A DNA stretch of 64,000 nucleotides from positions 248,001-312,000 of the forward strand of contig MCGE01000008.1 of assembly GCA_002105175.1 (NCBI GenBank), read 5' to 3'. Below, piece by piece: positions 1 to 11,045 of the stretch. The number at the start of each line of letters is the position of its first letter. Position 1 is the stretch's first letter. The notes below the pieces were generated by a model. That model was not told where the DNA came from. It did no database searches and saw only the letters and a program-made list of their open reading frames with translations. The position numbers were made by a program, and so were the translations under genes. This DNA is from Absidia repens. Lineage: Eukaryota; Mucoromycota; Mucoromycetes; Mucorales; Cunninghamellaceae.

Positions 1-284
1 ATAAAAAAAAGTGGTCATTGGAATACAATAGATCAATGTAGCCAGAATACTATAAAAAATTTAATATGTATCAGGATAAGGCACCATATCGTCCATTTAT
101 TGCTTCTTACTTGAGTTTGGTTTCCACACGCCAATGATTCCTTCATATGCACATTATATTCCAAGGAGTCTTGCATCATAAGAGGCGAGGTTGACTTTGG
201 AGCTAGCTCATAATGTAACAATGAGCGTTTATAAAAACAAATAAAAAGAATCCCTAATATAAAATAAAGTATACGATAAGTCAT
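1..284 (-). CDS. Serine carboxypeptidase-like (family S10), 5' end, partial
   Basis: The ATG at 284 opens a 58-codon first exon with a hydrophobic N-terminal segment (residues 4-17: signal peptide or signal anchor), followed by a short luminal stretch with a Cys. The exon ends in CAA before a GTAAGA donor (intron 110-50, 61 bp, acceptor TTATAG). The next exon continues in frame as QYSGYIDLLYSNDHFFF and runs off the window edge. QYSGY(I/L)D...HFFF is the N-terminal signature of the mature domain of S10 carboxypeptidases (CPY/Kex1 class), which remove C-terminal residues in the vacuole or late secretory pathway. The catalytic Ser, Asp and His lie outside the window. The intron is inferred from splice sites and the gain of a family motif. 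Kex1-like and CPY-like members cannot be told apart here. Confidence 0.66.
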
Positions 285-528
285 AGGAGAAAAGAAAATG
301 GCTAAAACTTAGTTCCCAGCGCATTTTACGCTTGATGCGGTGTTTGAAATCACACGTATCTTTTCCACAACATTAATACAAAGTATCGCAGAATTTCAGG
401 TATAATACATAAAATATTTTTATTACATTGATTATTCTAAATACACAAATATAAGGCAGAAGATAAGATAATGATAATATAAGGGAATACGATGATGATG
501 ATGATGATAATTTATATATATATATAGT

Positions 529-1576
529 TTATACAATGTCAGCAATCTTCAGGGGCTGCGTGGTTGATTTACCGTCTTCATTTTCTTGGGATTCATTTGA
601 TGCATATTTTTCAGTATAATCATTTTCTTTCATCCAAGCCAAAATGTAAGCTTTTGAATATTTACGCACAAGCATGCTACCAATGGTACTGAGGACAGAG
701 AGGACCACCACGACAACAATCATAATCACATTGGAAATCCAAACAATATCGTCAACAGATATATCACTTTTGATCATCAAAACCTTTGCTACAAATTCAC
801 CCATCAAGCAAATACCCCATAGAGCCGTCATAATAATATTGTGCCAGCGGAAAGCGGGAGAATGTTTGTATAAAAAATTAAGGAGCCCCTTTTCTTGGGT
901 TTCGCCATTTTTATCGATCCATCGAATAGGTGGGAGTTCAGACACAAAAGATTGGGCGATTATAAAGGTCAAAGGTTTTGATTTAAACCATCGGGTCTTT
1001 ATGGGAATAAGAGTGATCAGAAAAGCACTTGAGACTACACAGGTCACAGTAGAGTCCCGTAACAGAGCCAAGCGCACATCACCTGAAACATAAAAAAAAA
1101 AATAGAGTAAATACCGATGATTTAAAACACCGCATTTTGTTTTTTTTTTCGGAGGCTTTACCGCTGATGATTGATAAAATACCAGACAAGACATAAGAGA
1201 AGACAAATATGCAACCAAGTGCATCGATCTTTCGTTTTCGAATGAATTTTACAATGACATTTATAAATGGAGGAATACCAGATAAGATCAGGGCTACCAA
1301 TTGACTGACATACATTTTCAGAACATAATAGATTGCCAGCGGTAATCCAACATCAATGAATATCAGCAGACCGACAGATATAAGTTGTTGTTTGATAAAT
1401 TTTCGTCTTTGTTGTTTCGATTTAAACAATCCACCAGTATCGTCAGTTCCATCCGCTTTTTTATCGTCGTCGACACTAACGTGACTGGCAGCACCATAAT
1501 CTGGAGTCAAACGTGGTGATGATGGTTGTTGTCTATCAGTAGCATAAGTTTCATTTTGAACACTAGTCATTTTCAT
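529..1576 (-). CDS. VC0807-like multi-pass membrane protein (copy 1)
   Basis: Two exons: 1576-1162 and 1082-529, with a 79-bp GT-AG intron splitting a Gly codon (G|GT). The product is 322 residues. A polar N-terminus of about 70 residues is followed by several hydrophobic segments. The core reads LPLAIYYVLK, then LALILSGIPPFINVIVKFIRKRKIDALG as parts of one block, then SGDVRLALLRDS. A P-P after a membrane helix, a basic KxRKIDxLG loop and GDxRLxLLRDS are typical of the VC0807 family of uncharacterised membrane proteins, known from bacteria and fungi. Function is unknown. I start at the Met at 1576 (or 1570); the frame stays open upstream to an ATG at 1642, but that adds only low-complexity residues absent from the paralogue at 22555-23560, which has the same architecture and intron site. 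Confidence 0.72.
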
Positions 1577-2601
1577 TGATTTTTTTTTCTTTGATGATTT
1601 TATTGAAGAAACAACAATAAAAAAAAAAAGAAAAAGATCCATTTTATATGATTTTCACCAAAGTGGCGAAGCTACCATATCAGGATGATATCGCCCGTTT
1701 TCTGTGTAACTTTTATTGCCAACAAAAATAACCACAGATTAGGGAAGCATTTTTAGTGGCTCAAATTCCGGCCAAAATAGACCCAAAAAGGAAATCAAAG
1801 CTTGTCCCTTCCGCTTAGCCAAAATTTTCCCGTCGGCTTTAGCGATGGCTGCGTAAACAAGAGTTTCCTCACCATTTATGCATTGATACATTAATCAAAG
1901 TAGCACTAGATCATCATCATCAACATCATTTCTAACACAGCACAGGGCAAACAAAAATATTCAAGAGTCGACACTTTTATCAAGCCACATCCACATCATC
2001 CTATTGACAGTATTCCTTTTATGTCGTGGTGCTTGGTATCAATCTTTTATTTCCTGCGTTCAAATTTGAAGTTTTCAATGGGGATCTACAATGTACACAA
2101 TATCAGTGATAACGACAAAAAAGTACATGTCAGTTATAGGATAGAAATATAACAGTAAAGCAGATCTAAACTAAATTAAAAAAAGGAAGGCCAACTAAGG
2201 AGTGCTCCTCAAAGATGTGCTTCATGACATTCTACATTTCTTTTCTTGATGTCATGTCGCCATAATCCATTTTGAGTTGATCGCGAGTGGAGCAGTGACA
2301 TTATATTTACCAACGGAATTGGTTTTCTATGGTGCGATATTCTGATGCAGTCTATAGCGTTGATGATTTTCTTAGAGAATGAATGCATGTTGGTGATTTA
2401 TCAAAAGCATGAATTTAACGAACTATTATTTTATTGTAGTATTGATTACAGAAAAAAAGCGGAATTTGAATATATGCTGGGCCGGCGGCAGTGGCTGCTT
2501 TTTTTTTTTTTTATTGACAAAAGCGCGTTCAGTAAGTTTGAAGTATTCTTTATTTTTATTTTTTATAATTATTTTACCCTACCATACCATTTCAACTTCA
2601 T
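1577..2601. other. Divergent intergenic region
   Basis: About 1 kb between the minus-strand VC0807-like gene and the plus-strand nucleoporin gene, so it must hold both promoters. Short open frames near 2345-2605 encode runs of Phe from a T13 tract and lack coding character. No RNA gene or mobile element is visible. Confidence 0.6.
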
Positions 2602-5600
2602 ATGAACAACAACGCTTTTGAAGTTTTGGCGGATGGTTCAGAAGAAGGTGAACTTTTCGAAGTTGATGTAAGCAAGGATTATTATAAGTATCTGAAGCGC
2701 AAGGATCTTTTGACTGACTGCGATTTTTTTTATCCTCTGGGTATGGTTTGATAGTCCTTCAAATTTACTGGATTAGTTCCCGATGCCAAGGTCTCCATTC
2801 AAGATAAAAATTTCAGCAAGACCGATTATCCATCTACAGTCTCTCTACTTGCTTGCTCTGGAAAATATGGCTATGTTATTATCGGTCATGTCGACGGTAA
2901 GATTTAGGCGACAGACTTTACCGCAGCCTTTTACTGACTTCTTTTTCTACTCAGGTTTTGTATTTGCTCAAACACAGTCTTTACGTTCCACTGTTTATGC
3001 TACTGAGAAGGGCTCTACCTCCACTTTGAAAGAAAAAACTATCATTCCATTGGCTTTACCAGCACATCAGCTTCGACTATCTTGTGACGAACTAACCATC
3101 CTTGCGGCTTTATCTGACGGATCCATATTGTCTTACTCTGTAACTGATATTTTGGAACAGGTATGGACTGAGCAAAGCTTTACGTATGTTACTAGTTTGT
3201 ATTGACTATTATTATCTTTTATCAACAGAAAGAAAACGTACAACCAAAACACTCTATTCGTGTCGATACACCTATCATTGACCTTCGTCCCAACACCGAA
3301 GCCTCACCTGATCTTGCATGTGTGCTGCTGAAAGATAATCAATGTCGCATTATCAACTGGAAGTCTGGGGATACGGTTGCCACTATGCCTGGATCTGATT
3401 TCTCCGCCATATGTTGGTCTCCTAAAGGAAAGCAACTCGTTTGTGGTCGCTTAGACGGAACCTTGGAACATTATGATCTTAGTGGCTCTAAAAAGGATTC
3501 TTTGAATTCCCCAGAATCAATGCAAGCTGGTTATGGTGATGAAAATGTCAATAGGAATGGTAAAGTTATAGAAAAAGGATAATCAACACTACTGTACGCA
3601 ATACTAACACTTTATGCTATGATCACCATTTAGTCCAAGATGTTTTGTGGATAGAAAATCACCAATTCCTTGTTTTGTACTCCCGCCCAACTGAACCAAA
3701 TAGTGACGAATTTATCAATGATGCCTATATTATTGATCGAAAACCCAAAACTGGAACTGGTCCGAAATACACTCATTTGGCTGAAGTCACACCCATATTC
3801 TCACCAGAAGGACGCAGCAATCATTTTTACATGGAAACTATCCGTGGGTTTGGCGCACAATTCCCACATGTGGTGATCTTAGCAAATGGAGCAACAAACG
3901 AACTATCTGTGGTTGGGGAAAACGAAGACGGAAACTGGGCAACATGGGATTTACCTGAAAATGGCATGGCAAGCTTACCTCTTTCTGAAGAAACCAACTG
4001 TGATACATTCCCTCTCGGTCTTGCTTTGGATTATTCTGCTACTGAAAAACTGCCACCATATGACGCAAGTGAAAGCGACGCTGGTGTTGAACCTGTCCCT
4101 GTCCTTTACCACCTGAATGATGAAGGTCATATTGGATCTTACCACTGCTACAATGAACACTTTGCAAGCTCGGGCATCAAATACCAAGGAATGAAAAGTG
4201 CAACTACACCATCCGCCACTTTGGAATCCACACCTGTACAAGCTCCATCAACTACATCAGCTACATCAACGACATCGACTCCTAATACAACAGCATCGGC
4301 CTTTGATACCAAACCATCATCATCACTATCAACATCTGCCTTCTCGTCTAGTCCTTTTGGCGTGGCACTGGGTTCAGGCTCTTCTGGCACTAGCTTCGCT
4401 TCCTTAACCAAGGTCCAAGGTGCTACCACCCCTTCTTTTGGAGGCTCTCAAGGCTTTGCATCACTTGCACAAAACAAGGCACCCAACGCCGTCACACCGA
4501 CTTTTGGATCAACTACTAGCTTTGGTGCTGGATTGGGTAACTCAGCTGGCTTTGGTTCATCATCTCCTGCCCCTGCCTTTGGTTCCACCACAAGCTTTGG
4601 ATCTTTGACAAAGAAGGACAACGCACCAACATTCGGCACCTCCACCAGTTTTGGATCGATGGAAAACAAAACAAGTACACCAGTCTTTGGCTCTGCGACA
4701 GGCTTTGGATCTATGACAAAGAAGGATAACGCACCAACATTCGGTACCTCCACCAGTTTTGGATCGATGGAAAACAAAACAAGTACACCAGTCTTTGGCT
4801 CTGCGACAGGCCTTGGATCCACTGATAAAAAACAAAACGTGCCAGCATTTGGTTCAACAACTGGCTTCGGTCAACCGGCAAAGAAAGATGAAACATCTAC
4901 AACAACCTTACCATTTGGTCCAACTGGTTTTGGCTCCAGCTCTGCTGAAGAAAACAACGATTCGGCTACCCCCAAATCTGGATCCACCTCAAGCTTTGAA
5001 ATTGTCTCCAAAAATGATACCATTCAGGATAATAGCGAAAAGGAAATTGAAGATGCATCGTCTGTACCGCTCTCCAACAAGGACCAAGACAAACCTGGCG
5101 ATGAAAAACCTGCTGAACAAGAACCGGATATTCTGGAAAAAGATGAGAAGTCTGATGTACCCTCGTTTGACGCATTGACTATTGATTACAAAGATAAACA
5201 AGAATCTGCGGAATTGAAGAAAGTCGATATCAACGAAAAAAAGGTCCTTGGATATGAGCTTGATGACGGGAAAAGCGACACGGATGAATCGGAGGAGCTT
5301 GTTGGCGAAAAAGCGGAAAAGGATGTCGAAGCAGCAACCAAAAAAGAAGAAGCCGCTACCACCACTCGCGGATTAATTCCTGGAATAGCGCCTATCCCAT
5401 CAACTAATGACACCACCACAACCACCACTACTCCTATCACTACTTCAGCTACTGCAGCAACCACGACTACGACATCGTCTACCGGTTTTTCTGGATTTGG
5501 TGCCTTAGCGAAGAATACCATACCTGGGGCAGTCAACCCTACCTTCGGCTCAACAACCGGCTTTGGAAGTGGTTCTAGTTTTAGTGCTCTATCAAAAAAC

Positions 5601-6251
5601 ACTGTGTCTGGTGCAACAACGCCTGCCTTTGGAGCAACTTCTGGCTTAGGCTCCACTTCTGGTTTCAGCGCTTTGGCAAAAAACACAGTGCCCGGTGCGA
5701 AAGCGCCGGCCTTTGGATCCGCATCGACTCTTGGCGGTACAGCACCATCAGGCTTTGGGGCTTTGGCGAAAAATACTGTTCCTGGTGCTGTGGCTCCTGC
5801 TTTTGGATCGACTTCTACTTTTGGCCGTTCCAACAATGCCACAGGTGGGTTTGGAACAACTTCGTTTGGCGCCGAGAAACCTACAACAACTCCATCACCT
5901 ACAACTAAAACTGCAACAATCCAGCCAACAGCAATAGCAACGGTATCAGCAGCAGAGCCTCCCACAACACTCAAGACGCCACCTACCACTCAACACATTA
6001 CTCAACCGACGCCTTTGAAGTATGCTACACCAAAAGAGAAGCAAGAAAGCAAAAAAGAGGAACCAGTGGCAGAAAAGTTGCCTGTACCCAAACCCGAACC
6101 AAAGGAAGAGGTAAATATGAGAAAAAAAGGTAGAGAAAGGCACGTTGACTCGTCACTAATTCAGCTATTATTATTACTGTGTCATCAATAAACAGGGTAT
6201 GGCAAAACAATTTGAAGCCCTTTATTTCAAAATCACAGCTGATTTGGAAAA

Positions 6252-6289
<38 letters not shown>

Positions 6290-7323
6290 GTAGAACTGGA
6301 AGTAGACATAATGGATTAACTCAAATGTATATGTTTTTTGTTAGTTGTCCTCCCTTCAAAGTGATCTTGAAAAGGAATTGCAAACCCAAAACAAACGACT
6401 GAACGATGTGAACAAGTCAGTGGAAGATCTCACAAGCGGCCTGGATAAATGGCGACTGGGCGAATGTGGACAAATCGGAAACATTGCAGATGATATTAAC
6501 GATCAATTGAAGAAGAATGATATCAGTGGTCAAAAGAATGAGGTATCCCAATATGAATTGAAGACTTCAGAATGTAAGTGTATATTTCTATGTTTACATA
6601 GAGGGTGATTTGGTAAAAAGCTATCATGTGGTTGCAATGCTGATCATTATATTTATATATACTCTGCATATTTATAGTGATGAATAGGAAGAATCAAATC
6701 GAGGAATGCCTAAATACAAAAGAAGACCCTGAAATGCTTGCTCGTCTTGCAGATCGTGAACTGGATGATGCTACCCGCGAAGACTGTGAATATCTGGAAT
6801 TGCGGTGCAAGAATACTGGTGACCTCTTGGGCGAATTGGAATACCGCATTGTCAACAAAACCAAGCAACAACGCAAGCCTGTCCAATCAGACACAAGGTA
6901 AAACACATATATTTATAATGAGTTTATGGCTAACTTTATTACTTTTTTTCCCCCAGTAACTATTCATTTTACGACTTCCACTGCGCCATTCGAGATGTTG
7001 AAAGGGATTTGAAACGAAAGGATGCTGAAGTGAAGGACCTGGAACAAAAACTACTACTACTCAAATTCAAAGAGCACCAACGCGTTGCAGAAAACTCGCC
7101 GTCAGCCATCACCTTTGAAGATCTTACCGACGAGGAATATGCTGATGCGCTCTCATCCCACGAACCATCTGGATCTAACAACAACCTTGGTGGTCAATTC
7201 ACGAAACAACATATCGACTACACTGTCAAGTACTTACAAGATGAGCAAGTCATGGATCAATTATGCACATTGACAAATCAACAATCTCCGTGTTGTATCA
7301 GCGCTGACACTTCCAAGCAATGA
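2602..7323 (+). CDS. NUP159: FG-repeat nucleoporin, Nup159/Nup146 (Nup214) type
   Basis: Nine exons: 2602-2667, 2755-2896, 2955-3160, 3229-3559, 3634-6110, 6196-6252, 6345-6573, 6678-6897, 6957-7323, giving 1364 residues. Every junction is GT-AG and phases join without stops. Residues 20-430 form the N-terminal beta-propeller (SLLACSGKYGYVIIGHVDGFVFA; LWIENHQFLVLYS; GFGAQFPHVVILA). Two FG clusters follow (about 437-690 and 857-995) with FGS/GFGS repeats in Thr/Ser-rich linkers, separated by an acidic Lys/Glu stretch. Residues 1075-1330 are charged and predicted coiled coil, the Nup82-binding type of tail. In this family the propeller docks the DEAD-box helicase Dbp5 at the cytoplasmic face of the pore for mRNA export. 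Intron 6 (6253-6344) holds an A32 run. An AATAAA-like signal lies near 7449. Length fits Nup159/Nup146. Confidence 0.9.
4601..4816 (+). repeat. In-frame 108-bp tandem duplication in the FG region
   Basis: Two adjacent 108-bp copies (36 codons), 4601-4708 and 4709-4816, nearly identical, each carrying two FG motifs spaced by a TKKDNAPTFGTST-type linker. It changes FG-repeat number without shifting the frame. Confidence 0.85.
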
Positions 7324-8109
7324 CCACACTTTGACCTACCCCTCAACCTTACCCTACATTTAGCTTAGTATATTCACAATCTCACACAACCTTAGCATAG
7401 TATATGATGTCCAATATATATATATATATATATATAGCTTTTATCTTCAATAAAAATGATATTCTGTCAAAACACATTTATACAATCATTTCCATTAAAT
7501 ACAGACATTTTTATTATTGTGGGAATGTTATATAAGGCGGAGAAAATATGTCACTGAAAAAAATTGATGTAAAAAGGGCAAAGTATCAAAAGATGATAGG
7601 GTGATAAGGGGAAACGCTTTGTCTGCTTTAGTTTATATATACATTAGAATAATACATGTCTCACATATTATTCTCCATTTGACTCTCTCTTGCCTTGTGT
7701 ATACGTTAGATCCATTTTAACCATTGTCCTCTTAAATTAATTTTGATTACCATTCATGCCTCTTACTACTCCCACATACTTTGTACCTTGTTAGTATCAC
7801 CCCTTTAGTATAGTATTGATAAATATGCTTCGAAAAAACGTAAAGAAGAGGGCAAATAATTCAACTTTGAGTGTAAAACTACCCTACGGTGTGCGACAAA
7901 TTATTCTATGGAACAGTGGGGATGATAAGCTAACCTAGGTCGAGTTGTTCCATGATGCTTTGCCACGGCATAATAACAAGAGGATCATTATGCTACTATT
8001 GTTGAATTGGGGGGGGGTTCCTGTACCAAAAAAAAAAAAAAAAAAAAAAAAAAGATAGCATTCTCATTTCACTTATTTTTTCACTCCTCTTTAGTCGTTT
8101 CAGACGTGA
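7324..8109. other. Nucleoporin 3' region; (TA)n, G- and A-runs
   Basis: Holds the presumed 3' UTR of the nucleoporin gene, a (TA)n tract at about 7412-7435, a G-run near 8010 and an A25 run at about 8029-8053. No complete gene is visible. A T-rich tract ending in TTTAG at 8091-8093 looks like a splice acceptor before the Fanzor relic, but the relic's frame has an in-frame TGA at 8107-8109. Confidence 0.5.
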
Positions 8110-8621
8110 ACCTTTTTCCGTCCACCGAAAATACCTCTGCTAGCAATTGGTGATGGTTCCTTTCAAATGACCATGCGTGGCACTGTACCTGGAATGGTCG
8201 CTCGTCTCCGGCGAACTTTGAAGAAGGCGGAACAGAAGCATTTACTGGTAATGGTGCAAGTCAATGAAGCGTACACATCCAAGGTATATATTTTTTTTTA
8301 AAAAAAAAAGAAGGCAATATCCTCAAAAAGAGAAATTTGACAGTTTTTTTATTTTGTGATTAGGTGTGCTCGAAATGTTACACGAAGAATATGGTAAACA
8401 AGAAAATTGATGACGGTGACTATCGATTACATTCGGTATTAGTCTGCTCCGACTGCAATACTACCTGGAATCGAGACGTCAATGCCTGCAACAACATCCA
8501 TCACCTTGCCATTTGTCTCAGTCAAGGTGCGGATCGTCCGTCGATTTTCTGTCGTCCAACCACTTCGAACCCAACAACATCCCAACAACAATTACAGCGG
8601 CTAGATAAAACTATCCAATGA
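8110..8621 (+). pseudogene. Fanzor (eukaryotic TnpB-like RNA-guided nuclease), C-terminal relic
   Basis: Two exons, 8110-8283 and 8364-8621, joined by an 80-bp GT-AG intron, give 143 residues. The order matches the C-terminal part of Fanzor/TnpB nucleases: IPLLAIGDGSF and MRGTVPG, then NEAYTSKVCSKC (first zinc-ribbon CxxC after the TSK motif), VLVCSDC (second CxxC) and WNRDVNACNNI (RuvC-III Asp in the NRDxNA motif). Family members are RNA-guided DNA nucleases of several hundred residues. Here the N-terminal lobe, RuvC-I and most of RuvC-II are missing, and a TGA sits directly upstream in frame, so this is most likely a truncated remnant. A further upstream exon or a sequencing frameshift cannot be excluded. 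No transposon ends are recognisable. Confidence 0.72.
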
Positions 8622-8638
8622 CGAACTGCTCCAGTTCG
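8622..8638 (+). other. Perfect stem-loop directly after the Fanzor stop codon
   Basis: CGAACTG-CTC-CAGTTCG forms a perfect 7-bp stem with a 3-nt loop, starting one base after the TGA at 8619-8621. Guide RNAs of TnpB/Fanzor systems are commonly encoded at the 3' end of the nuclease gene, so this could be a remnant of such an RNA. The link is inference from position only. Confidence 0.35.
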
Positions 8639-10102
8639 AATGAAGCTCTGTCTCTATCTGACTTTATATGTATATGTACTAGATCGCCTACTGCTGAGGG
8701 TCATGTCAAAAGAAATACTGATGGCAAGGAAATCCGTTATTGCACAGAATTGACTCATGCATGAAATTTATACTCCGTCTATTTAAACCTTTTTTTTTTT
8801 TTTTTTTTTTTTTTCTGGCTCTCTCTTTCTCCCCATTCTTTTTTAGTGCGCTTTTTTTTTTCTTACTGGAAAATATATACATTCTACTGCATACAATATA
8901 CTTATCCATTCTTTTCATTGTCAATTGTAGGCTATGTTGGGAATTCTATCGCTGTGCGCTGATGAACGTTTACTTGATTCCATCATGATCTATCAGGGCG
9001 ACAATGCTCAAAGGTAATTGCAAATACTCCCCTGTATGTAAAACTGTCTATCAAACAAGCGCCGAATAACCATTATATATATTTTATTCGACTGTTTTAT
9101 TTAGTACTATACTGTCTCTCAATCATCTCTTGTAATTTCTTATCGCCATGAACTGAAGAAAGGTAAAAAAAAAAAGCGTTTTTTTGGCCGTTACGTATTC
9201 TTTTTTTCTCACTTCTTTTTTTTTTAACAATCAGTGCTGCTTTTAGTCAACGTTTGTCTACATACCAGATAACAAGAACCTTCTACATATTCGATATACC
9301 ACAATCAACTCTCTAATTCATTTTACCTTTTTTTTTTTTTTTTTTTTTTTTGTAGATGCTTTCTGCCTTGAGTATACTAAAGTACATTGCCACCTTGTTA
9401 TTAGTGATTGTAAGTATTGTAAAACAATATAGTAGGTTTTGATCAAAAGTATACTCACGGTATCGTCATGTTATTTTTAAAGAGGCTTTGTGAATCCAGC
9501 AAAAACGCCCAGTTAAACAAACATTTATGTTAGCTCATATATGGATATTGCTTATTTACTGACTACCGATATGATGATGAGATAGTGATACATTTGGTAC
9601 GTCTTTATGCTCATCACTTGAGGGCAACGACAATGATGCCTATATACTCCCATGATGCTCTAATGGTGATCTCTCTTTATACGTGGTGCTTGTTCTGGTG
9701 CTGGCCCTGGTCTCTACAGTGGCTATGAAGATGGTCGCTGATAGCTCTATTATTATATTAGATGTAGTATTAGATGTAGTATTATGCACATTATTTTTTA
9801 TGAATAAAGGCCAATAGTATGTTGTTTTAAATGAATATATGACCAGTAGTATTTTATATTGAATGAATAGTGCCCAATAGCATGGCTAAAGAAGATGGTA
9901 TTGACCAATAGTATACTGTAGAAAGCGTTAGAAAGGCCTATAGTCATGGAGTACTACTGCACGTGCAGAAAACATCGACTTGGAAACATAATGTGAGAAA
10001 AAGTGAGAATAGCCAGCCAAATTTCTCACTTTTCGTCACTTTTTCTTCGTCCAATTTTTGATTTACTTTAAGATGTAGTGGATGAATCCATCATCATCTT
10101 CT
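8639..10102. other. Gene-poor region with two exon-like stretches
   Basis: Contains T-runs (about 8790-8813, 9331-9353) and AT-rich DNA. Two stretches look like exons bounded by splice-like sites: 8931-9014 (after TTGTAG, before GTAATT; reads AMLGILSLCADERLLD in one frame) and 9356-9410 (after TTTGTAG, before GTAAGT; reads MLSALSILKYIATLLLVI). They do not join into a recognisable gene. At 9757-9785 TAGATGTAGTAT is repeated, and CCAATAGTAT-like words recur at 9810-9925. No RNA gene is seen before the tRNA. Confidence 0.4.
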
Positions 10103-10175
10103 GCCTTGATAGCTCAGTTGGGAGAGCGTTAGACTGAAGTTCTAAAGGTCATGCGTTCAATCCGCATTCAGGGCA
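10103..10175 (+). tRNA. tRNA-Phe (GAA)
   Basis: A complete 73-nt cloverleaf without intron: acceptor GCCTTGA pairs with TCAGGGC (one G-T pair), discriminator A. The D-arm holds GCTCAGTTGGGAGAGC, the anticodon loop CTGAAGT (anticodon GAA), the T-arm ATGCG/CGCAT with loop TTCAATC. A T5 Pol III terminator follows at 10178-10182. An LTR begins 39 bp past its 3' end. Confidence 0.96.
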
Positions 10176-10214
10176 TCTTTTTGTTAATCGTTTTAATAAA
10201 ACGGTACTTTATTT

Positions 10215-10266
10215 TGTTGCGGCTAGATTTAGTAATTCGGCAGTAACTTGGTTCGTTTTTGTAGGG
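10215..10266 (-). repeat. LTR terminal fragment next to tRNA-Phe
   Basis: Starts TGTTGCGGCTAG and ends in GTTTTTGTAGGG, matching the first ~50 bp of the LTR at 18546 read on the plus strand, hence a 3' LTR end in minus orientation. It is cut at 10267 by Element 1. Confidence 0.7.
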
Positions 10267-10998
10267 TGTTACGGCTAATTTGGGTAAGAAGCTTGTAACA
10301 GAGTAGTGTTTTTGTAGGTTTTTATATTTTTCTGGGTTGAATAGGATGTCTTGAGTTATCCTTTAGTATAGTTTTTGCTTGTTAGAGCTTGAAAATAAAT
10401 TTGTTCCTTAGACGGAATTTGAAATATCTTGTTCCTGATTTGAACAAAAATAGAATATAGAGTAGTGAGCACCAGAACTTTTGTAGATAAAGTCCAACTG
10501 TAGAGAAAGTTTATAAAAAAATAAACTTAGAGAAGTAAAATAAAATAAAAAAAGAAAAGTATTGACCTTTGTTGGTTCAATAAAAATAAGTGTATAACAC
10601 ACAGTAAAAATAAAATAAAAAAGAGGACTTGTAGTCAAAAATAAAAGGAGGTTTCTAGGATCCAATAGAAACAGTAGATAATTTGGTGGTATAATAACCT
10701 TTGTACTAAGTTTTATTTGTTAATTGAGAAAACTGATAAAAAACTGAAGAGAAAAAAAGAAAAGGATAATAATAAAAAGTTGCGATATATATACTAAATA
10801 AAAGTTGATAAATATAAGGGTTCTGTTTTTGGGGTTTTTTGTCTATGTATGAATTTTGCATTGTTTTTGTTTACGTTGATGGCGGTATTTCATTTTTTAT
10901 ATTTGTGGGGGACTATACATCTGAGAGGCCCCAGCTGATCAGCTGGTTTATATTAAAAATGTCCGCAGCAATGATGCTGGCGGTGTCATTGCTGATGC

Positions 10999-11030
<32 letters not shown>

Positions 11031-11045
11031 TCGTTATCGTCGACA
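10267..11045 (-). repeat. 3' LTR of Element 1
   Basis: On the minus strand it runs from TGTCGACGATAACG (11045) to CCGTAACA (10267). It contains the stop and last 44 codons of the third ORF at its 5' end, a TATA-like box (about 10787-10793) and the motif TGGTGCTCACTAC that recurs at the PBS. Confidence 0.9.

Noticed and set aside
674..1093. Plus-strand open frame of 139 codons
   Set aside because: Antisense to the second exon of the VC0807-like gene, which has conserved motifs and a paralogue with the same intron.
5186..5989. Long open frame (267 codons) on the minus strand
   Set aside because: It is antisense to the FG/Thr-rich part of the nucleoporin. The Val/Pro repeats simply mirror the FG repeats.
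8706..8988. Frames with long Phe or Lys runs
   Set aside because: Translations of T-runs; no supported start or homologous motif.
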